DNA of 64,000 nucleotides from Methanosarcina sp. 2.H.T.1A.6. GTDB lineage: Archaea; Halobacteriota; Methanosarcinia; Methanosarcinales; Methanosarcinaceae. Position 1 is the stretch's first letter. Each line of letters starts with the position of its first letter. The position numbers and the translations under genes were made by a program. Positions 47,815 to 57,914 of this stretch are shown one piece after another. The stretch covers positions 34,603-98,602 of the forward strand of contig NZ_JJOY01000042.1 of assembly GCF_000979455.1 (NCBI RefSeq), in the 5' to 3' direction. A model generated the notes under the pieces. The model was not told the DNA's origin, made no database searches, and saw nothing but the letters and a program-made list of their open reading frames with translations.

Positions 47815-48774
47815 TTACACAAGGTTTCTGGCAAAGACATCGGACACGTTGTCCATGTTTGCAATGTAATCCTTTGCAAGAGGGTCAACAGCCACAACTT
47901 CGCCGCCAATTTCTTGAGCTACAACTTCCGCACTCCGCGGGCTGAACTGAGACTGGACAAAGATAACTTTGACCTTCTTTTCCTTTGCAAGATCTATGAG
48001 CTTCGCGAGATCCCGCGCACTTGGCTCTTTTCCTTCAACCTCAACAGGAATCATAGTAAGCCCGTAATCTGCGGCAAAATATCCCCAGGATGGATGATAA
48101 ACCATGAAATTTCTTTCCTCGCTTCCTTCCAGCTTTTCCCGAATCCTCGCATCCAGAGCATCCAGCTCTTCAAGATAAGCATCTCTATTTTGAGTATAGT
48201 AAGCTTTGTTTTCAGGGTCCAGTTCCACAAGTCCTTCATAAATATCTTCGACCATCATTTTTGCGTTTGAAGGAGATGTCCAGATGTGGGGATCCAGTCC
48301 TTCATGATCCTCATCGCTTTCTTCTTTGTTCCCGGCTCCAAGCTCTTCATCATGTTTCTCAAGCTCTCTCAATTCGAGCCCTTTGGAGCAATTTACAATC
48401 AGAGTGCCACTATTCATGGTCTCGAATTTGTCAATCCAGACTTTCTCAAAGGGCATACCAACCCCGACTGTCACTAACATGCTGGCTTTGCTAATTTCCT
48501 GGACTTCCCTTGGAGAAAGTTCATAGGTGTGAGGATCTGCTCCGGGAGGGATAATGACAACGGTTTTTACTTTATCTCCTCCGACTTTTTCTACAAATTC
48601 AGCAAGGGGAACAACACTTACGGCAACTGTCATGGGCTCGTCCGTTCCTGACATTTCAGTTTCCTGTTCTTTAGTCTCATTATCCCCAGTGTCGCCGGCA
48701 TCTGTACAGCCGCTGACAAAAATGCTCAGACCAACAATCAAAAGTACTAATATAGTTATGATTTTTAATTTCAT
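47815..48774 (-). CDS. Metal ABC transporter substrate-binding lipoprotein (ZnuA/TroA type)
   Basis: 319-residue lipoprotein with signal ending FVSGC. The cluster A-I fold is shown by VAVSVVPLAEFVEKVGGDKVKTVVIIPPGADPHTYELSP (metal His), a short His/acid loop around EDHEGLDPHIWTSPSNA (second His), MVYHPSWGYFAADYGL (third His) and VVAVDPLA (Asp). The short metal loop, with few histidines, does not firmly choose Zn over Mn. It is preceded by a 13-bp repeat array and the mntR-type gene. Confidence 0.92.
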   Translation of the reverse strand: MKLKIITILVLLIVGLSIFVSGCTDAGDTGDNETKEQETEMSGTDEPMTVAVSVVPLAEFVEKVGGDKVKTVVIIPPGADPHTYELSPREVQEISKASMLVTVGVGMPFEKVWIDKFETMNSGTLIVNCSKGLELRELEKHDEELGAGNKEESDEDHEGLDPHIWTSPSNAKMMVEDIYEGLVELDPENKAYYTQNRDAYLEELDALDARIREKLEGSEERNFMVYHPSWGYFAADYGLTMIPVEVEGKEPSARDLAKLIDLAKEKKVKVIFVQSQFSPRSAEVVAQEIGGEVVAVDPLAKDYIANMDNVSDVFARNLV

Positions 48775-48944
48775 AATTGAGCTCCTGTTTTTTCACTTTC
48801 ATTTTTACTTCATTGCTTCAATCAGTTTCATTTCTGGAAGGAGTTGAAATAAGGCTGATATAAGTGAGATAAATTTGTAGTATGTCCAAAAATATGAGTT
48901 ATTTAGGAAATTTTTTGGGGTCAATCCAAATTCATCTTGAAACC

Positions 48945-49009
48945 GGATCAAAAACTTGGATCAAAAACTTGGATCAGAAGCTTGGATCAAAAGCTTGGAT
49001 CAAAGGCTT
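48945..49009. repeat. 13-bp tandem repeat between regulator and metal importer
   Basis: Five copies of GGATCAAAAACTT (copies 3-5 vary at two positions) directly upstream of the binding-protein gene. Its place in the promoter region of a regulated operon makes it a candidate to influence expression. Confidence 0.92.
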
Positions 49010-49036
49010 TATTCAACTCCCCATTCATGCTGGCAA

Positions 49037-49486
49037 TTAATGACAATGCTCCTCATGAAAGCATTTCTCGTGGCTTATTTCTCCGCATACCCCGACCATC
49101 GGATGACCCATTGAGTTGCAGATTTTGTTTACCGCATCCCTGGAAACAAAAGCTTCAAAGCGAGAAACCTCAGCACATGCTTCCTCCGTCGAGAGACCGT
49201 AGTGGGTAAAGAGAAGACTCAAAATCCTGTGTCTCCGGACAAGAAATTCTGCATATGCCTTCCCCATTTCTGTCAGATCCACCCCCCTGTATGGAACATG
49301 ATTCAGGTAGCCAGCAGTTGCAAGTTCAGTTAAGGTCTTGCTTATTGTTGAAGGGTCAACCTGCAGGCAGGAGGAAATTTCAGTAGTTTTTACCGTGCCT
49401 CTTTTTTCAAAAATAAACTTGAGGTAATCTGCCTTTCTCGGAGAGAGCTCAAGGCCCGTAAAATCAGGATAATTGTGCTCATTCAT
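49037..49486 (-). CDS. DtxR/MntR-family metal-dependent regulator
   Basis: Metal-responsive repressor. From the ATG at 49486 it is 149 residues. The longer reading frame to 49678 adds a hydrophobic, AT-rich stretch that crosses the promoter, so it is rejected. The N-terminal winged HTH is clear: LSPRKADYLKFIFEKRGTVKTTEISSCLQVDPSTISKTLTELATAGYLNHVPYRGVDLTEMG. The dimerisation/metal domain has RHRILSLLFTHYGLSTEEACAEVSRFEAFVS. The tail (GVCGEISHEKCFHEEHCH) is rich in Cys and His, unusual for MntR and suggesting a zinc or soft-metal site. It precedes the importer genes on the same strand and probably controls them. Confidence 0.88.
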   Translation of the reverse strand: MNEHNYPDFTGLELSPRKADYLKFIFEKRGTVKTTEISSCLQVDPSTISKTLTELATAGYLNHVPYRGVDLTEMGKAYAEFLVRRHRILSLLFTHYGLSTEEACAEVSRFEAFVSRDAVNKICNSMGHPMVGVCGEISHEKCFHEEHCH

Positions 49487-49753
49487 ATAGATAAATATAA
49501 AAAACTGGTATTTATTGTTTGTCATGTACCAAATTACAAAATTATATTTGTGGTGTATCAAACTTAGAATCGCCGGAATGTACCTCCTGCAAAAAATGAA
49601 AGGCATTAAAATCAAAGGAATTAGGTTCCAGTATAAAATACCGGCAAGTCTGAAGAACTCAGTAAGTATAAAAAACACAATAAGTATGAAAGAACCGGCA
49701 AGAATAGAAATCTAGCAGGTATGAAACTAGCGAAACTGGCAGGTATGAAAAAT

Positions 49754-51157
49754 TCAGTAGAAGAAAACATACACTCCGGAAACAAGCAGGAAACTTACCA
49801 CGCCCATCACAGCACCCCCAAGAGTATTTGCCCTGAAAACCTCGGATGGTTCAAGTTCTGCCAGCTCTCCGAAAATCCAGAAGAATGGATCATTGACATG
49901 CGAAATCACGAAAGTACCTGACGCCATTGCAAGGATCAGAATCTCCGCAGGAAGCCCAAGTTCCGGAACCAGAGGAAGCAAAAGGGATGGCGCAACAAGC
50001 ATTGTTACAACCCTTGACCCCTGCACGGTTTGAAGAGCTGCTGCAACAAGAAAAGGAACAAGGATATGAGGAAGGTTAATCTGCAGGAAAAACCTGCCAA
50101 GGGCTTCTCCTGCTCCTGTCATGGCAAGAGTTGCACCAAGAGCTCCTCCTCCACACAGGTCAAGAAGGACAACACCACTTCTCCTTACGGCTTTTTCAAC
50201 CAGGGTCCTGACCATTTCCAACCCCAGCGCCCTGCTGGAAAAAATGGAGAGAAGAACTCCTATAAGGAGGGCAACATTTGGGTTTCCCAGAAAAGAAAAC
50301 AGAAGAGGGGGATGCTCAAAGCCAGCCTGGAAAAGGATCAGAAGCAAAGGAAGAAAGATTGGTGCATAAGCTTCAAGTCTGCCTGACTTTCCAGTATCTC
50401 TTCCCTGCACTCCATCTTTCCTTTGTACTCCATCTTTTCTCTGCACTTCGATACCTTTTTCCTGCATTACTCCTGTCTTCTCCTTTTGTGGAGTTTCTGT
50501 AATTTCTGAAAATTCTGGCTGAGCTTGCCTCTGATTATCGTGTTCGGAAACTCTGGCGGTTTCAGTCTTCCCCAATCTTCTGGCGTAGAGATAACCTGCA
50601 GTAGAAGTAGGAACAGCAATAAAAAATCCAAGAAGAATGAGTGTGTCCGTATTTGCTGAAAGTTCTTCTGCTGCGGAAATAATTACAGGGGAAGGATATA
50701 CCAGATTAAATGAGGCAACGGCCCCGAGTGCAAGTGCAGTTGCAGTGGAAATGGGGGGGTAATTAAGCTTGGTAGCCAACTCTTTTGCTATCGGAATAAA
50801 GATGACATAGGCAAGGATATAGCACATCATTGGCACGGAAAAAAGAAAACCAAGAATGTTCAGGGCAAGTAGGGGATTTCTGGAAAAACGCATAATGTCA
50901 GAAGCTATTAAAGACATTCCACCGCTCTTCTGGAGCAGAAGTCCGATGATACTACCACTGGTGATAATGATAGCAAAACGGGAAAAAACATTACCAAGTC
51001 CCTTAGTTACCGCTTCAACTGCCCCCATAGGTTCTCCTGCAAGCACCCCTATGAAAAGAGATACAAGGACAAGGCTAAGGAAAGGGTGAAGCCTGAGTTT
51101 TGCTGTAAGAAGCAGTATGGCTATAAGGGCGAAAAGGAAAATAAGGACAGGGTGCAT
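49754..51157 (-). CDS. GntP-family permease
   Basis: 467-residue membrane carrier of the gluconate:H+ symporter family, with about twelve helices. The signature is LFALIAILLLTAKLRLHPFLSLVLVSLFIGVLAGEPMGAVEAVTKGLGNVFSRFAIIITSGSIIGLLL near the N-terminus and ASFNLVYPSPVII, ASGTFVISHVNDPFFWIF near the C-terminus. A charged loop (about 210-270) contains a tandem QRKDGVQ/QGRD element. In methanogens the substrate is uncertain; gluconate use is not expected. It is unrelated to the neighbouring genes. Confidence 0.88.
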   Translation of the reverse strand: MHPVLIFLFALIAILLLTAKLRLHPFLSLVLVSLFIGVLAGEPMGAVEAVTKGLGNVFSRFAIIITSGSIIGLLLQKSGGMSLIASDIMRFSRNPLLALNILGFLFSVPMMCYILAYVIFIPIAKELATKLNYPPISTATALALGAVASFNLVYPSPVIISAAEELSANTDTLILLGFFIAVPTSTAGYLYARRLGKTETARVSEHDNQRQAQPEFSEITETPQKEKTGVMQEKGIEVQRKDGVQRKDGVQGRDTGKSGRLEAYAPIFLPLLLILFQAGFEHPPLLFSFLGNPNVALLIGVLLSIFSSRALGLEMVRTLVEKAVRRSGVVLLDLCGGGALGATLAMTGAGEALGRFFLQINLPHILVPFLVAAALQTVQGSRVVTMLVAPSLLLPLVPELGLPAEILILAMASGTFVISHVNDPFFWIFGELAELEPSEVFRANTLGGAVMGVVSFLLVSGVYVFFY

Positions 51158-51299
51158 ATTCGTTTAAATTTATTCTGAAGCTATAAATCACTTCTGAAAT
51201 CATAAAATTCTTCTGAAATCATAAAATTCTTCTGAAATCATAAACAATGAATTATAGACAATAGAAAGTTTTTATCAGTCAGTTTTTACATATAAATTT

Positions 51300-51845
51300 T
51301 TAAATATCCTTCTCAGGAAGTTGCTCGGAAGAAGGAGATGAAGCGGAAGAAGAAAGCTGGCTGAGTTCGTCAATTTCCTCTTCTCCAAGTACCCTTGCAA
51401 GGTTCAGGAGGATAAGAAGCCTGTTCCCTTTTTTCCCGACTCCGATTAGATATTCTGCATTAATTTTCGATTTAATCATATCTGGAGTCGGTTCAACAGA
51501 AGTAATAGGCAGTTTCAACACCCCACTTACGGAGTTTACAAGCATTCCTATCATTGTATCCCTGACTTCCACTATAATAATTCTGGACAGGCTGTCCCTC
51601 TCTTTGGAGCTAAAACCAAGGCGCCTGTTGAGATCTATTACTACGATAATTTTTCCGCGCAGGTTAATTAGTCCCTTTATGCATTCCGGCGCCTGAGGAA
51701 TGCGAGTGATTTTTGAAATCGGGATGATCTCGGAGACCTGCATGATATCGACTCCGAATTCTTCTCCTGACAGTTCAAACACCACCAGCTGAAGCGATTC
51801 TTCTGGAAGTGTAGAATCTTCCTTTATTGCCGTTTCCTCAAACAT
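51300..51845 (-). CDS. cheW: Chemotaxis coupling protein CheW
   Basis: 181-residue adaptor that bridges receptors to CheA. It contains the CheW core: LQLVVFELSGEEFGVDIMQVSEIIPISKITRIPQAPECIKGLINLRGKIIVVIDLNRRLGF, then the SVEPTPDMI and RLLILLNLARVL segments. Acidic and Ser-rich ends flank it. It lies 70 bp after the receptor gene on the same strand, so the pair is likely cotranscribed. Confidence 0.93.
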   Translation of the reverse strand: MFEETAIKEDSTLPEESLQLVVFELSGEEFGVDIMQVSEIIPISKITRIPQAPECIKGLINLRGKIIVVIDLNRRLGFSSKERDSLSRIIIVEVRDTMIGMLVNSVSGVLKLPITSVEPTPDMIKSKINAEYLIGVGKKGNRLLILLNLARVLGEEEIDELSQLSSSASSPSSEQLPEKDI

Positions 51846-51915
51846 TTAAATCCCTCAGGCCAATTTAAGGATTTTAACCCTCTATATTTAGCCAGCCGTA
51901 TTTAGTCAGCAATAT

Positions 51916-53985
51916 TTAGTCAGCAATATTTTCGGGCTCTCCTTTTGAATTACCAAGCCTGAATTTTTCAGTGGCTTTTTTCATCTTTTCCCCAAGCAAA
52001 GAGAGATCATTCGCCATGCTGGCAAGCTCAGACATTGAAACACTCTGTTCTTCAAGCGCTGCAGCAGTTTCCTGGGTTCCTGCAGCGGACTGCTCCGATA
52101 TAGAGGATATATCTTCCAGTGTAGAGGTAATTTCTTCAATGGATGCGGACTGTTCTTCTGTAGAAGCTGCAACATCCTCTATCATATTTGTGATTTCATT
52201 GATTGTGGAGACGATCTCGGTAACCATCTCAACCTCTTCACTAACCGATACTGAGCCATTCTTCACATTATTTTTACTTGCTTCTATGCTTTCCACTGTA
52301 TCACTGATACTCTCCCTGATCTCATCAATCAGCCTGGAAATATTTTTGGCTGCACTTCCGGATTCTTCAGCAAGTTTGCGGACTTCATCGGCTACAACAG
52401 AGAATCCTCTGCCGTGTTCGCCTGCTCGTGCAGCTTCAATTGCGGCATTCAGTGCAAGCATATTGGTCTGGTCTGCAATTCTGGTTATCAGCGTTATGAT
52501 CTCATTGATCTGCTGAGACTTGGAGTCAAGTTCCTTTATAACAATTTCAGTTTCATCAACAGAAGAACTGATAAGATTCATCTTAAACAGGACATCTCTG
52601 GAAACGTTTCCAATATTACGAACGGCATCATTCACCAGATTTGTACTTTTAGAAACTTTCTGGGTGTTATCCGCAACTTCCTGGATATTGTGGGTCATAT
52701 CCTGCATTGCATGAGTTATATCAACAATTTTTGTACTCTGCATCTCTGCCCCGTTAGAGATTTCAGCTGCGGTTTCTGAAATTCTCCTTGATGCAGATGC
52801 CACTTCTTCGGAAGAGGCAGACATTTCTTCCGAAAGTGTGGCAAGGCGCAGTGAACCTCCCTGAATTTCTTTAATCAAGTTGCGCAGGTTTTCAACCATT
52901 GCTTTAAAAGCCTCTGAAAGCTGGAAGATCTCGCTTCTCGAGGAACCTTTAATATCAACATCAAGATCTCCTTCAGAGATCCTGTCAGCAGCTTCAAGCA
53001 ATTCGTAGATAGGCTTTCTGTAGATATTCAAAATTACAAAAACAAGTAAAGCACCAATAAGCATTGAAAGAAAAGTGACCAGAAAGATCTTATTTATAGA
53101 GTTCACGATCAGTGTATCCAGTTTTTCTTTCTGGTCAGCACTGGCAGCAGTAGCTACTTCCCCAACCTGCGCAGCTATATCTGTCATATTTGCCTCTTCG
53201 ATCGCTTTTCTTTCTTCCAGAGCCTTAAACTGCTCAAAACCGGCCTGGATATTTTCTGCACTTGTAAGTATTTCCTTTCCTGCAGCAATATTTTCCGGCC
53301 GTTCCATTCGCCCGTTCAAGTCTGTAGAAAGTTCAATAATCTCTTCCATAAAAGTATCAAACTTATCTGCATATTGCTGATCAGGACTCATAGCATAATT
53401 TCGATACTCGTTTCTGGCTTTCATTGTCAATACAATGATCCTCTGAGCGCTCTCGGCGTTGGAGAACTTTTTCTCGAGAGTTTCATTTGAATAGCCCTTC
53501 TCGAACTCCTCCCTGTACTGAGTCATCTGATTTTTAGAAAGCTCGTCTGCGTTTGTTATTAGAGTTTCACTATAGACCGTCAGATTATCTCTCACATCTG
53601 CCTGTTCGTCATCTGCTTCAACATATCTGTCAAAAGCTTCCCTGAAATCGCTGGAAGCTGCAAGAACTAAATCCATCCGGTCGCGGTTCGCAGGATCAAT
53701 GTAGCCTATGTATATTTCTTTGGATATCGCTGCCTGTGTGGGCACAAGGTTAAGATGGGAATAAACTTCTTCTTTGTAAACGGGATCGCCGTGAATAATG
53801 TAGCTTTCCTCTGCTTGCAGGGCGCCCTGCATATTATTCATGATAAAAGTCATATTCTGGATAGCACGGCTCTTCTCCTCGACTTCGTTCATGCCCCGAT
53901 AACCCGTATAACCTACAAAAAAGATCAAAACGAGGAGAAGGGCAAATCCTATCACCACATGCCCCATCTTTGTGCTTTTGTACAT
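51916..53985 (-). CDS. Methyl-accepting chemotaxis protein
   Basis: Membrane receptor, 689 residues from the ATG at 53985. That start has GGGTG six bases upstream; an alternative TTG at 54039 would add 18 residues ([11 protein letters not shown]...). Two transmembrane segments flank the sensor ([20 protein letters not shown] near the N-terminus; [22 protein letters not shown] about residue 300). The sensor region is a helical bundle, so no small-molecule-binding fold is evident. A HAMP domain follows ([16 protein letters not shown]), then the MA signalling domain with the conserved tip [40 protein letters not shown]. No C-terminal CheR tether is present. Its partners are CheW downstream and the CheA-BRCD set on the right. 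Confidence 0.94.
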   Translation of the reverse strand: MYKSTKMGHVVIGFALLLVLIFFVGYTGYRGMNEVEEKSRAIQNMTFIMNNMQGALQAEESYIIHGDPVYKEEVYSHLNLVPTQAAISKEIYIGYIDPANRDRMDLVLAASSDFREAFDRYVEADDEQADVRDNLTVYSETLITNADELSKNQMTQYREEFEKGYSNETLEKKFSNAESAQRIIVLTMKARNEYRNYAMSPDQQYADKFDTFMEEIIELSTDLNGRMERPENIAAGKEILTSAENIQAGFEQFKALEERKAIEEANMTDIAAQVGEVATAASADQKEKLDTLIVNSINKIFLVTFLSMLIGALLVFVILNIYRKPIYELLEAADRISEGDLDVDIKGSSRSEIFQLSEAFKAMVENLRNLIKEIQGGSLRLATLSEEMSASSEEVASASRRISETAAEISNGAEMQSTKIVDITHAMQDMTHNIQEVADNTQKVSKSTNLVNDAVRNIGNVSRDVLFKMNLISSSVDETEIVIKELDSKSQQINEIITLITRIADQTNMLALNAAIEAARAGEHGRGFSVVADEVRKLAEESGSAAKNISRLIDEIRESISDTVESIEASKNNVKNGSVSVSEEVEMVTEIVSTINEITNMIEDVAASTEEQSASIEEITSTLEDISSISEQSAAGTQETAAALEEQSVSMSELASMANDLSLLGEKMKKATEKFRLGNSKGEPENIAD

Positions 53986-54280
53986 CTTTTTCACCCGTGC
54001 TTCCAGCTTCTTCGCCTTTGCGCCCTTTCTCTCCCGCAACCGAACTATAACCCATAGGAGATACTTATTGTAAAGGGCAGAAAGCTATAAACGCCTGTAA
54101 AAGGTTTTTATCCAGATTTCCCAACTAGTGCTCAATATAGATTATTTAAGAATTCATAAATTTCCTGATATAGATTATTTAAGAATCTATAAAGTTCCTG
54201 ATTCTTGAAAAGAGTAAGAACCTCAAATAATAGGAGAATTGGAGGTTCGGCATTCATCAAGAATACTCCTTCTGGAGATA

Positions 54281-54673
54281 TTACTCAGGAAAATTCAATG
54301 AAGAACTTGTTACTGTAAGGAACTCTTTGACCTGCGATCCAAAAATATCAAAATTTATGGGTTTGGAAAGGACAGCATGACATCCGGCTTTTAGGAATTC
54401 CTGCTCACTTTCAGGATCACAATGTCCTGTGACAGCAACCACTCTTGTGCTTCGTGTATCAGGATTGCATTTTATCCGTTGAAGCAGTTCAAGACCATGC
54501 ATCTTTGGAAGTTCCATATCCATCAGTACAAGATCAACTTTGACCTTACTGAGAACTTCCAGCGCTTCAAAGCCATTTTTTGCCTTCTTCGGATCATATC
54601 CATAGGATTTCAGAAGGTCAGCTTCAATAACAAGGTTAAGCAGGTTATCCTCAACGATCAGGATTTCAGGCAT
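54281..54673 (-). CDS. Single-domain response regulator (receiver)
   Basis: 130-residue CheY-like receiver. The phospho-acceptor Asp is in DLVLMDMELPKMHG, the acidic pocket is EILIVEDNLLN, the Thr is in VVAVTGHC, and the Lys is in AVLSKPINFD. The NLLN after EDN is typical of receivers from hybrid histidine kinases. It may work with another kinase rather than CheA. It lies 241 bp upstream of the receptor gene on the same strand, directly beside a 15-bp repeat array. Confidence 0.9.
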   Translation of the reverse strand: MPEILIVEDNLLNLVIEADLLKSYGYDPKKAKNGFEALEVLSKVKVDLVLMDMELPKMHGLELLQRIKCNPDTRSTRVVAVTGHCDPESEQEFLKAGCHAVLSKPINFDIFGSQVKEFLTVTSSSLNFPE

Positions 54674-54720
54674 TTGATCAACTCCTGTGCTTGCTTAAGA
54701 ATTCTCTGAACGATATCCTT

Positions 54721-54900
54721 CTTACAGAGACTATTCTTACAGAGACTATTCTTACAGAGACTATTCTTACAGAGACTATTCTTACAGAGACTATTCTTAC
54801 AGAGACCATTCTTACAGAGACTATTCTTACAAGACTATTCTTACAGAGACTATTCTTACAGAGACCATTCTTAGAGACTATTCTTAGAGACTATTCTTAC
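54721..54900. repeat. 15-bp tandem repeat, ~12 copies
   Basis: CTTACAGAGACTATT repeated about twelve times with occasional changes and short deletions (AAGACTATT near 54830, TTAGAGACTATT near 54870-54890). It starts 48 bp upstream of the receiver gene at 54673. A + strand ORF reading it (Thr-Glu-Thr-Ile-Leu repeats) is artefactual. Confidence 0.93.
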
Positions 54901-55925
54901 AGGGGGTTATTTTGTGAAACGAATTTTACTGGTGGGAACAGATAAACGGCTTAATTATATGGAATATTTTATCATTACTTATCTGAGTAAAAATTCTATT
55001 AAATACCCTTATAAATTTTATATCGCAAGCAAATTTCCATTATATATTGCATTTCTGAACATAATTTGTAAGATTTGAAGGCAAATCGATTGGAATTTGC
55101 AGGCTGGCACTCAAACACTTACAACCAAATTTTAACACCAAATAAGTGGATTTCAGTGACAAAAAGAAGATATTCAGTTCCCAGTGTTGATCCTTTACAT
55201 AACGATATAGTAGATAGCAGTAAATTCCCCGACTTAATAAAGATAATATGAATTCCCGTAGAATATAAAGTTATTTATCAATATATATACCACTGTTTTA
55301 ATATATAAAGTGAGAATAAAAACATCCTATTTTATTTGAATGTGTCTTTAGGAAGAGTTGATTCTCCGCATGATATGAAAACAAGCACATTCAAACCTGT
55401 AGAAGTCATTCTATGCAGTAACAAACCCTGACAATATAAATAGGATTTTTAAAACATAACAAACTTTTAGAAACGTTTTGTTAACATGCAACCATTCCAA
55501 AATTAAGAAGGGTTTAAAGCTAGATAATTTGCAAAAGATAATTAAAAAAGTTTAATATAGCACGTCTAGCATATACTTTTTCACACTAAAAAGAAAGACT
55601 TACGTTAGCAAAAAAACTTGTATTGATCAATTACGTTAACCTTATGTGTACTCTGATAAAAGTTATTTGATTAATAGCTTTAATAGGAACCCTTCAGTTG
55701 ACTGCTTCAATAGAATTCATTATTATTCTGAAACTCTGAGTATTCTCAAAAGTCAACTAACCCTGAGCTAAAGGATCAGGGGTTTTCTGCTGAGGGTTTA
55801 TGAAATTGTGTGGTCAGATAACTTCAGGGCGGTTCCAAATATACAGTAGAACAAATACCGTCACATAAGACATTGTCACAAAGATATTGTCACTCATTTA
55901 ATAAAAAATAAAAGAAGGAAAATAA
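54901..55925. other. Long divergent spacer between receiver gene and cheY
   Basis: About 1 kb, very AT-rich and without a supported ORF. The right end contains a hairpin element (55751-55808). TATATATA sequences near 55280-55300 and ACTATA-type words could be promoters. The cheY promoter must be within this stretch. Confidence 0.5.
55751..55808. repeat. Dispersed element, copy B (partner at 36235-36296)
   Basis: Begins AGTCAACTA. CCCTGA and TCAGGG pair as a 6-bp stem around GCTAAAGGA, then the 25-base block shared with copy A follows. It ends 118 bp before cheY. The hairpin with a CTAAAG loop resembles the subterminal structures of IS200/IS605-type elements. Confidence 0.75.
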
Positions 55926-56291
55926 ATGGCAAGAGTAATGATCGTGGACGATGCCGAATTTATGCGGATGGTAATCAGAGACATTCTTTTAAAGCACGGA
56001 CACGAAGTGGTTGCTGAGATAGGTGATGGGGAAGAAGCAATTCAAACATACCTGGAGATAAAACCTGACCTTGTGCTAATGGACATAATAATGCCAGATA
56101 TGGATGGGAAAGAGGCATTGCAAAAACTTCTTTTAATGGATCCTGATGCAAAAGTAGTAATGTGCTCTTCTCTTGGTCAGCAAGCTCTGATAACAGAATC
56201 TATGAAAATAGGTGCCATGGGTTTCATAGTAAAACCTTTTGAGCCAGATGGCATGCTTGATGTAATCAAAAAAATTGCTGAGCCAAATTAA
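55926..56291 (+). CDS. cheY: Chemotaxis response regulator CheY
   Basis: 121-residue single receiver domain. It starts MARVMIVDDAEFMRMVIRDILLKHGHEVVAEIGDGEEAI, with phosphorylation Asp in PDLVLMDIIMPDMDG, Ser/Thr in VVMCSSLG, and Lys in VKPFEPDG. It is the first of six rightward chemotaxis genes. In archaea the output is the archaellum motor through CheF; neither is in the window. Confidence 0.95.
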   Translation: MARVMIVDDAEFMRMVIRDILLKHGHEVVAEIGDGEEAIQTYLEIKPDLVLMDIIMPDMDGKEALQKLLLMDPDAKVVMCSSLGQQALITESMKIGAMGFIVKPFEPDGMLDVIKKIAEPN

Positions 56292-56577
56292 CTGAAGAGT
56301 ATTAAGTTAAGCGTCCAATTCTAATTACATATCTGAATTTTAGATTAATTTTAGATTAATTTTAGATTAATTTTAGATTAAATATCTAATTTATGGATTA
56401 AGCGTTCAATTACCGGATTAAGTATTCAATTACCGGATTAAGTATTCAATTATTGGATTAAACAGTTAGTTTTTAGATTAAGTAACTGAGTTCTGGATCA
56501 AGACAGAGTGACTCGAAATATTCGAGTTAAATAAAAACGCGTTTTAAATAAACCGATTCAACAAAAAAGTGCTTGAG
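56292..56577. repeat. Repeat-rich spacer between cheY and cheB
   Basis: Three copies of an 11-bp ATTTTAGATTA word near 56337-56380, then three copies of a 20-bp unit (AGTATTCAATTACCGGATTA) at 56401-56460, the first with AGCGTTC. No gene. Confidence 0.85.
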
Positions 56578-57699
56578 ATGACTATCCGCGCACTCATAGT
56601 AGATGATTCTGCTTTAATTCGCAAGATTCTTTCCGATATTCTTAAAGAAGACCCGAAGATAAGGGTTATCGGAACGGCAGTCAACGGAAAGGACGGTCTT
56701 GAAAAAGTCAAGAAACTTAGGCCCGATGTAGTACTTCTGGACAATATAATGCCTGTTCTTGACGGTCTTAAGACTCTTGCCCATATCATGAAAGAATATC
56801 CTACTTCTGTAATTATAGTGTCAGCTCTGGGGGAAAAAGCTGAAGAGATTACCCTTACAGCTTTTGAGTACGGAGCAGTGGATGTAATCGAAAAGCCCTC
56901 AGGTGTTCTCAGTCAGAGCATGCCTGAGATGGCAGAGGAAATTTGCAGGAAAGTCAGGACAGCTGCAAAAGCTAACCTTAAAAACCTGGAGTGCATGCGA
57001 GATTTAGAACCCTGGAGTCCGAAAAAAGAGGAGAAGAAAGGGGAGAAGAAAGGGGAGAAGAAAGGGGAGAAGAAAGGGGAGAAGAAAGATAACAGGCTCC
57101 GGGAGAAAGTAACCTCTGTGAGAAATATACTGGCGATAGGTGCGTCCACAGGAGGTCCAAGGACCCTGGAAAAACTTATAGGTTCACTTCCCGCTGAGAT
57201 TCCAGCTGCAGTTCTTGTAGTACAGCACATGCCCCCGGGTTTTACAGCATCTCTTTCAAAAAGACTTGATGAAAAGTCAGCTCTCAGGGTAAAAGAGGCA
57301 CAGGAAGGGGATAGAGTAGAGAAAGGAACTGTGCTTATAGCCCCGGGTAATTATCATATGGAAATTGTACGAAATAAAATAAACAGCCTTGAAGAAGAAG
57401 TAGTACATTTATCTTGCAGCCCTAAAGAACTGGGATCCAGACCTTCAGTAAATGTCCTTTTCAGATCAGTTGCACTGGTTTACGGCTCCAGAGTTATTTC
57501 CCTTGTCCTTACAGGAATGAACTGCGATGGAGCGGATGGAGCTGAAGAAATTAAAAAAATGGGGGGCAAAGTAATCGCAGAAGCCCGGAGTTCATGCGTG
57601 GTATACGGAATGCCCGGAGAAATAATAAGGCGAAACCTTGCAGACCTCGTGCTCCCTCTGGACAGAATGGCTGAAGAAATTATCAGAATATTAGAATGA
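56578..57699 (+). CDS. cheB: Protein-glutamate methylesterase CheB
   Basis: Response-regulator methylesterase/deamidase that demethylates receptors. About 373 residues. The receiver domain (MTIRALIVDDSALIRKILSDIL, DVVLLDNIMPVLDG, EKPSG) is followed by a basic/acidic linker with a 12-bp repeat (Glu-Lys-Lys-Gly), then the CheB catalytic domain. The triad is visible as AIGASTGGP (Ser), VVQHMPPGFT (His) and LTGMNCDGADGAEEI (Asp). A GTG at 56569 is an alternative start, adding three residues. It lies between cheY and cheA. Confidence 0.95.
   Translation: MTIRALIVDDSALIRKILSDILKEDPKIRVIGTAVNGKDGLEKVKKLRPDVVLLDNIMPVLDGLKTLAHIMKEYPTSVIIVSALGEKAEEITLTAFEYGAVDVIEKPSGVLSQSMPEMAEEICRKVRTAAKANLKNLECMRDLEPWSPKKEEKKGEKKGEKKGEKKGEKKDNRLREKVTSVRNILAIGASTGGPRTLEKLIGSLPAEIPAAVLVVQHMPPGFTASLSKRLDEKSALRVKEAQEGDRVEKGTVLIAPGNYHMEIVRNKINSLEEEVVHLSCSPKELGSRPSVNVLFRSVALVYGSRVISLVLTGMNCDGADGAEEIKKMGGKVIAEARSSCVVYGMPGEIIRRNLADLVLPLDRMAEEIIRILE
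57030..57089 (+). repeat. 12-bp in-frame repeat in the CheB linker
   Basis: Five copies of GGGGAGAAGAAA, coding Gly-Glu-Lys-Lys between the receiver and esterase domains. Confidence 0.9.
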
Positions 57700-57914
57700 A
57701 GTTAAAGATAGAATATCTTTTGTTTACCGCCAAATTAACCGGAAAAAGAAAATTAACCGGAAAATTAAAAAGTAGAAATAAGACAAAAAACAAAGGAAAA
57801 AAGACAACGAGAGAGTAAAGAGAAAGTAAAGAGAGATAAATAAAGAGAGATAAAAAATTTAAAACATTTCGGAAATCCGGGTACCTCTCAGGACTATAAA
57901 AGGCAGGGAAAATC

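Noticed and set aside
54691..54945. Protein with Thr-Glu-Thr-Ile-Leu repeats
   Set aside because: It is only the translation of the 15-bp array; no initiation signal and unit deletions break register.
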